Assembly (NCBI GenBank): GCA_000697055.1
Contig: JNDT01001634.1
Location: 1-38,160 of the forward strand
Reading direction: 5' to 3'
DNA from: Saksenaea vasiformis B4078
Lineage: Eukaryota > Mucoromycota > Mucoromycetes > Mucorales > Saksenaeaceae
Length of the DNA: 38,160 nucleotides
The position numbers and the translations under genes were made by a program. How positions within the stretch are numbered: position 1 is the first letter of the stretch; every line of letters starts with the position of its first letter. Below are positions 34,174-38,160 of this stretch, in pieces. The notes below the pieces were generated by a model. That model searched no databases and had not been told where the DNA came from. It saw nothing but the letters and a program-made list of their open reading frames with translations.

Positions 34174-36038
34174 TTATTGAGATGCTGCTGTAAATAATAG
34201 CTTTTTTACAATGACAAGACTTTGATCTTGTTCATTGATGGATTTTAGAAACAAGGATCTCCATTTTTGGTAATGTTGCCACAAGCGGTGAATTTCACCA
34301 GAAAAAGCTGCGGTAGAGGATCTCTCTTGGCAATGGAAGTATATCAAGAAACAACATACTATTTTGGCAAGGGTAGTTAATGTAGACGATCCGATTTGAA
34401 ATACAGCTCGTTCCAAGAGCGCGGTAAACGTTTGTGTCCAAACCATATCAAAGGAGTTTAGGAATTCAGGCTAAAAAGAAAAAAGGTATTCTTCGTAAGA
34501 ACATTCTTTTGTTGTCTCCAATACGCCTTACGTTTTCATCACTAAACCGACGCAACATAATTAGACACAAAGTGAGCTGAGCCATACATCTACATTTCGT
34601 GTTACCAAAGATTGCTAGTTTTGGTCAAGCGTGTTACCTTGGAGAGGCTACACTGAAGACGAGGCCAAGCTCCTTCATAATAGACATCATGTCACATGCA
34701 TCAACGGGTAAATCGGCATTTTTAGCAAAGACAAGAATGTTGTCCAGTATATCTTCATTGTAGGAGAGTTCTGTTACCTAACAAAAAAAGTCTCTGTTTA
34801 AACTTTTTTTCACACGACTTTTTTTTCTTTTTGCCTTACTTCAGGGTCACGGAGAATGCTGTTTACCATGCCGTCTGTTTCATTATCTAGCCACAGCGCT
34901 AAGGATGATGATTTACATTGCAGCAATCGTTTAAGCGGCCCTGATAACTGTAGTACGAGATCAACACACAGAAAAACGGAATCTTCGTTACCTCAATATG
35001 GGATTTAATATTCCTATCATTTAATTGTTTCATCAAAGCAGCCATCTCCGGTTCAAACATTGTGCTGTAGAGTGATAATCTAAAAAGCAATGGTTATTTT
35101 AATTTTTGAAATGAAATAGTGATATACTTTAGTTGGATGGCAGTTGATTCCGTGACGACGGAGGATGGGATTGTCTGTCAAAGAGCATGCGTTGCGTTAA
35201 CCTTTTTTATCATTTTGACGTTGGACAATTGTACCTGAACAAATTTATCCGCCAACATCACATGGCGTGAGGGTAATCGGACGCATTGATCGAGTAATTC
35301 ATCGCATTGACACACACTACTTGAGTTTAGTTATACAAAAAGAAAAAAAAAGGAGGTACGTACGGTTGAAGCCACTGTTCATGCTCACTAATGACTTGCC
35401 GCCAAGTAGATGACGCCATTTGCAGATCTTCAATTACCTCGTACAACAATTGATGAATTTCTAATTCCTGGTACCCCTCTGTGTATAGAAGCTAAAAAAA
35501 GATAAGTTTTCCTTTTTCTTCTTTTTTTCCTTACTTGAATGCATAATCCCAGGATATCACGTTGAAAAGTAGGTAATATTTCATAAAGAGATTTTCCATA
35601 TTGACGTAAGAATAAAAGCGTCCAATGTAAATGAATACGTTGTTTTAAACAATATTGAATATATTGACTAATCGTGTGTCTAAATGCGTCGACTGGGAAC
35701 AAGTTAATAGGTTTTAAAAAGAGAAAAGGGGAGATCACATACATGAACACGTAATGGGTTCAGTTGAAATGAGATGAGAGAAAAGAAGATTCAAGTGATG
35801 AGGCTCCCAAGTAGGTTCCTCAATCAATGCTTTCAATAGTTGATTTGCATTTTCCTTTGTATAGAAGGTTACGCCAAACATTCCAGTATGTCCTGTTCTT
35901 TACCTGATAGGTATTAGACGGATACAGTGAGTTTGTTATGTTGTCGTAGCGTAAGTTTTGAATAAAAAGCTGTATTCTTGGCAATAAATATAAAAAGTAA
36001 GAATTATAAACCAGTCTCAAATTCACACGAACTCGCAT
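34174..36038 (-). CDS. Unknown helical protein, 11 exons
   Basis: I do not recognise the family. Exons on the minus strand: 36038-35904, 35854-35743, 35692-35535, 35491-35364, 35319-35235, 35174-35128, 35079-34992, 34947-34840, 34777-34638, 34589-34532, 34470-34174. They sum to 451 residues with perfect frame continuity across ten introns of 43-62 nt, so the gene is real. The sequence is leucine-rich and looks all-helical, like HEAT/ARM-type repeat proteins (for example HWTLLFLRQYGKSLYEILP, MAQLTLCLIMLRRFSDE, TLTTLAKIVCCFLIYF). No signal peptide, metal site or catalytic motif is seen. A general resemblance to subunits of transcription elongation or Integrator-like complexes is only an impression. 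An upstream ATG near 36085 is out of frame, so 36038 is the start chosen; extra 5' exons are possible. Confidence 0.75.
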
Positions 36039-36364
36039 GCATCGAGGGGTTGTCGCTGTAGGATAGTGTGGAGTTGAATCATAGTTGGTAAAAAAAAAAA
36101 AAGAGAAAGTGGAAGAGGCGTGACTGGTGACAGCAATCGGGCAATGGAGTCGAACCTTCCATGAATTCTGTAGTGAATTTATTTCCTATAAAAGGTAAAA
36201 TAGGACGAAAAAAAAAATAGGTCATAAAATATTCTCCTTCTTTCTTCCTTTCCCTCCCTTCTTCTTCTTCTTCTTCTTCTTCTTCTTCTTCTTCTCTTCT
36301 TCTCTTCTCTTACTCTCTTACTCTCTTACTCTCTTACTCTTTGTTACTCTTCTTCTTCTTTATT
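36039..36364. promoter_or_regulatory. Divergent promoter region
   Basis: The unknown minus-strand gene and the AT-hook gene start 326 bp apart, head to head. TATAAAAGG (36187-36195) is a good TATA box for the plus-strand gene; its leader is the long CT-rich tract. No equally clear TATA is seen for the minus-strand gene. Co-regulation of the two genes is possible but not shown. Confidence 0.45.
36258..36345. repeat. CTT microsatellite and CTTACTCT repeats
   Basis: About ten CTT units (36260-36292) are followed by TCTTCTCTTCTC and four copies of a TTACTCTC octamer-like unit (about 36310-36342). The tract is purely pyrimidine on the plus strand apart from the A of TTAC, and lies in the presumed 5' leader of the AT-hook gene. 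Confidence 0.8.
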
Positions 36365-37426
36365 ATGACACGTCCATCGATTGAATTCTTTTTACATCCT
36401 CCATCTCCGCCACTAAAGCCAATAGAGCCTATATGTGTTTTACCTCCAGTTAGTTCACTCTTACCTGATGAATCGTCAACTTTACCACCACCACGACCAC
36501 GTTCTTGTTCACCAAGTCCTTCACCGTCTTCTCCTATCCATTCTCCATTACTATCACAAGACGATTCTTCAACATTACCTCGATTACGTTTACCACATAC
36601 ATATCCAAATTTGACACTTACTATCCCATGTGAACCTTGTGGCTCACTTTCAACTTGTTCTTCTCCTTCTACATCTCCCTTTCCTTCATTTTTACTCGAT
36701 ACCCCACAATCATCTCCATCTTCATCACCACATCCACAACCACACCATCAACAACAACAACAAAGGCAGCCTTATTTTTTATTACCTCCACCTGATAATA
36801 TTCGTCGTTGTCGATCTCTATCAAATGCATCCTCCGTTTCTTCTATTTCTTCAACCTTATCAGCTCCTTCTACACATCGACGTTTATCAGATCCACCCCT
36901 GTACTCAGATGACATGGATCTTCAAAACTCACTCCGACCACAGTCAGCCTCTCCCTCTATTCCGCCGCGTGAACCAAAACGAAAACGAGGTCGTCCATCC
37001 AATGCCTCTCGTCAAGTACAACGTGACAGTTGGACATTTGTTACTCCTACCGTCTGGGACGTCAAGCGAAAAGAAATAGCTGAAGATGAAGATAAAATAA
37101 CATCCACAGCTTCAACTACTTCACAAGAAGATGGTCAAATAGTACTTCTTTGGCCAAGTGATAATGAAGATGAAGAACGATGTGAGAAAGATAGCAGTAG
37201 TACTTTGAATACCTTTACAAGTACCAAAATGGATACTACTTTAACTATGCCCAAAAAGAAAAGGGGTCGGAAACCCAAGATGCAGTTGGCGGGCAACTCA
37301 TGTTTCGTCTGGCGGGATCTCACAGCAAGACGAGGTGCCAATCGTAAAAAAAAAGGTTTAGGTAAACCGAATGAAGACGATGTCGCATCTCGAGTCCAAC
37401 GTTTGAAACTGGTCGACGATTTGTAA
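36365..37426 (+). CDS. AT-hook DNA-binding protein
   Basis: Probable nuclear protein that binds the minor groove of AT-rich DNA. A single exon of 353 residues starts at ATG 36365; the frame is open upstream but has no earlier ATG. Two AT-hook cores are visible: KRKRGRPSNAS near residue 206 and KKKRGRKPKM near residue 297. The first 200 residues are low complexity (Ser/Pro rich, with a short glutamine run near residue 130 and a hydrophobic-free composition), as in disordered transcription co-regulators. Between the hooks is an acidic segment (EDEDK, DNEDEERCEKD). No HMG, zinc finger or homeodomain is present, so the exact role is unknown. Codons are rich in A/T third positions compared with PRP43. 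Confidence 0.85.
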   Translation: MTRPSIEFFLHPPSPPLKPIEPICVLPPVSSLLPDESSTLPPPRPRSCSPSPSPSSPIHSPLLSQDDSSTLPRLRLPHTYPNLTLTIPCEPCGSLSTCSSPSTSPFPSFLLDTPQSSPSSSPHPQPHHQQQQQRQPYFLLPPPDNIRRCRSLSNASSVSSISSTLSAPSTHRRLSDPPLYSDDMDLQNSLRPQSASPSIPPREPKRKRGRPSNASRQVQRDSWTFVTPTVWDVKRKEIAEDEDKITSTASTTSQEDGQIVLLWPSDNEDEERCEKDSSSTLNTFTSTKMDTTLTMPKKKRGRKPKMQLAGNSCFVWRDLTARRGANRKKKGLGKPNEDDVASRVQRLKLVDDL

Positions 37427-37578
37427 GATAAAAAAAAACAAACCCTTTTGTATAAATAAAAAGATTTATTTACAATCCTATGTAATACATTTACACTTCC
37501 CTTAAAACCCAGCCTCCAGCTCTAAAGGATTTTGCGTGTGACTTTGCGCCGGCTGCTAATTGACTTCTTGTCCGGAGG
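37427..37578. other. 3' flank of the AT-hook gene
   Basis: A TATAAATAAAAAG stretch (about 37452-37464) directly after the stop is a likely polyadenylation region. Nothing else seen. Confidence 0.4.
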
Positions 37579-37755
37579 GCCAAACATCAGCCTAGAGTTC
37601 TCCCTCCCTCACCCTCCCCTTTCGACCGGCTTCAGTGATGATCACGGTTTTTTAGATAGATAGTTAGAGACTTTATAGATTAGATGTCTCATTTTTTCTG
37701 GAAGTTTCGCGAATAAAAGGAAGATGATCACCGCAACTCTAGGCTGATGTTTGGC
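37579..37755. repeat. 21-bp inverted repeat pair, MITE-like
   Basis: Bases 37579-37599 (core CAAACATCAGCCTAGAG) recur in perfect reverse complement at 37735-37755. The outer flanks also agree imperfectly (CTTGTCC on both sides, read outward). Inside lies a second, weaker pair (TGATGATCACGGTT and its counterpart near 37724-37735). The 177-bp unit has the shape of a small fold-back transposon; no target duplication was identified. Confidence 0.7.
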
Positions 37756-37840
37756 AGTCCGATGGACAAGAACAATTTTCTGGAGCATTCGCAATAGAAA
37801 ATGAATTTTGTGCCAGTAACCAGAGCTTTTTTTGCGTTGT

Positions 37841-38160
37841 ATGAACTCCGCCATTTCCAAAGAAAAGGGTGGTAGCAAACTCATCCTTTACTTCTTCGAT
37901 AGGAACGCTTTACGTGAACACATGGAGGCTGATGGCGCTCCATCGAATGTGAATGATGTCACCTCATTCGATGTTGATATGTCTGTGGATGATACACAAA
38001 ACGAATGGGCAGAACTGTCTCGTTCAAATCCATCCGTTTTAACTGAAAGTGGCGGGAAGGAGGTAGTCATGTAGAGGCCAAACTTATGCGAATGCGTACA
38101 TCGGCAGAAGCCTCATTATTTGCTGGTAATAATAGAGATGAAAGCTTAACAGACTTTGTC
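37841..38160 (+). CDS. Start of an unknown reading frame, cut by the window end
   Basis: Open from ATG 37841 to a TAG at about 38072, with acidic content (TSFDVDMSVDDTQNEW). From about 38055 a different frame is open to the end of the window (HVEAKLMRMRTSAEASLF). The composition on both sides suggests one protein with a one-base frameshift near 38050-38060, or an unseen intron. An acceptor-like TTCGATAG at 37893-37900 offers a later start at ATG 37921. Family not recognised; the adjoining inverted repeat makes a mobile-element origin possible. Confidence 0.4.

Noticed and set aside
36125..36165. Minus-strand GGTTCGACTCC, similar to a tRNA T-arm
   Set aside because: Stem pairing fails at the required positions and no cloverleaf can be built.
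37535..37550. GACTTTGCGCC matching the start of repeat copy 3
   Set aside because: Only 11 bases match and similarity stops at once; likely chance.

Overview
The window is from a fungus, most likely a member of the Mucoromycota (Mucorales-like). Genes are split by many tiny introns (about 40-60 nt, GT..AG, with CTNAC/CTAA-type branch sites). The housekeeping proteins are clearly fungal (Kap123/importin-4, Prp43, Tul1/Dsc1, PKA regulatory subunit, AVT3-type transporter), and Sel1-repeat and Fanzor genes are expanded in that group. I rebuilt exon structures by hand from splice consensus and frame continuity. For PRP43, KAP123, TUL1, PKA-R, AVT3, SEL1 and the unknown gene at 34174-36038, the exon sums divide exactly by three and end in a stop.

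Layout. 1-2389: a decayed minus-strand gene tail ending in a UAP56-binding-like motif, then mostly gene-free DNA with a perfect 15-bp inverted repeat and 20-bp tandem repeats. 2390-6695 (+): a very large Fanzor gene (eukaryotic relative of TnpB, RNA-guided nuclease family) with RuvC-I, RuvC-II, a zinc finger and RuvC-III all visible, but with a frame break inside the nuclease domain. 6728-7741: first copy of a dispersed promoter-bearing repeat. 7965-10662 (+): TUL1/DSC1 RING E3 ligase. 11741-13405 (+): intact Sel1-repeat gene. 13913-14520 (-): second copy of the repeat. 14782-17256 (+): PRP43/DHX15 helicase, tail-to-tail with KAP123 (17410-21278, -). 21844-24388 (-): heavily broken Sel1-repeat gene with an N-terminal domain that looks MACPF-like. 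25136-26586 (+): PKA regulatory subunit. 26729-27825 (-): remnant of a second, different Fanzor. 28492-29378 (+): third copy of the repeat. 30201-32286 (+): vacuolar amino-acid transporter of the AVT3/SLC36 type. 34174-36038 (-): unidentified 11-exon gene, divergent from an AT-hook protein gene (36365-37426, +). The last 600 bases hold an inverted repeat and the start of an unidentified reading frame that leaves the window.

The main biological interest is the mobile fraction. Two unrelated Fanzor lineages lie within 25 kb. One is nearly complete and unusually long; the other is a relic whose nonsense codons partly look like CGA-to-TGA changes. Around them is a family of roughly 0.6-1 kb repeats sharing an array of a TCTCATGCAAAAG-like motif in front of a TATA box, a spliced leader-like first exon and a common CAATAAACAGT 3' end. 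The housekeeping genes are ordinary single-copy fungal genes and do not form a functional cluster.
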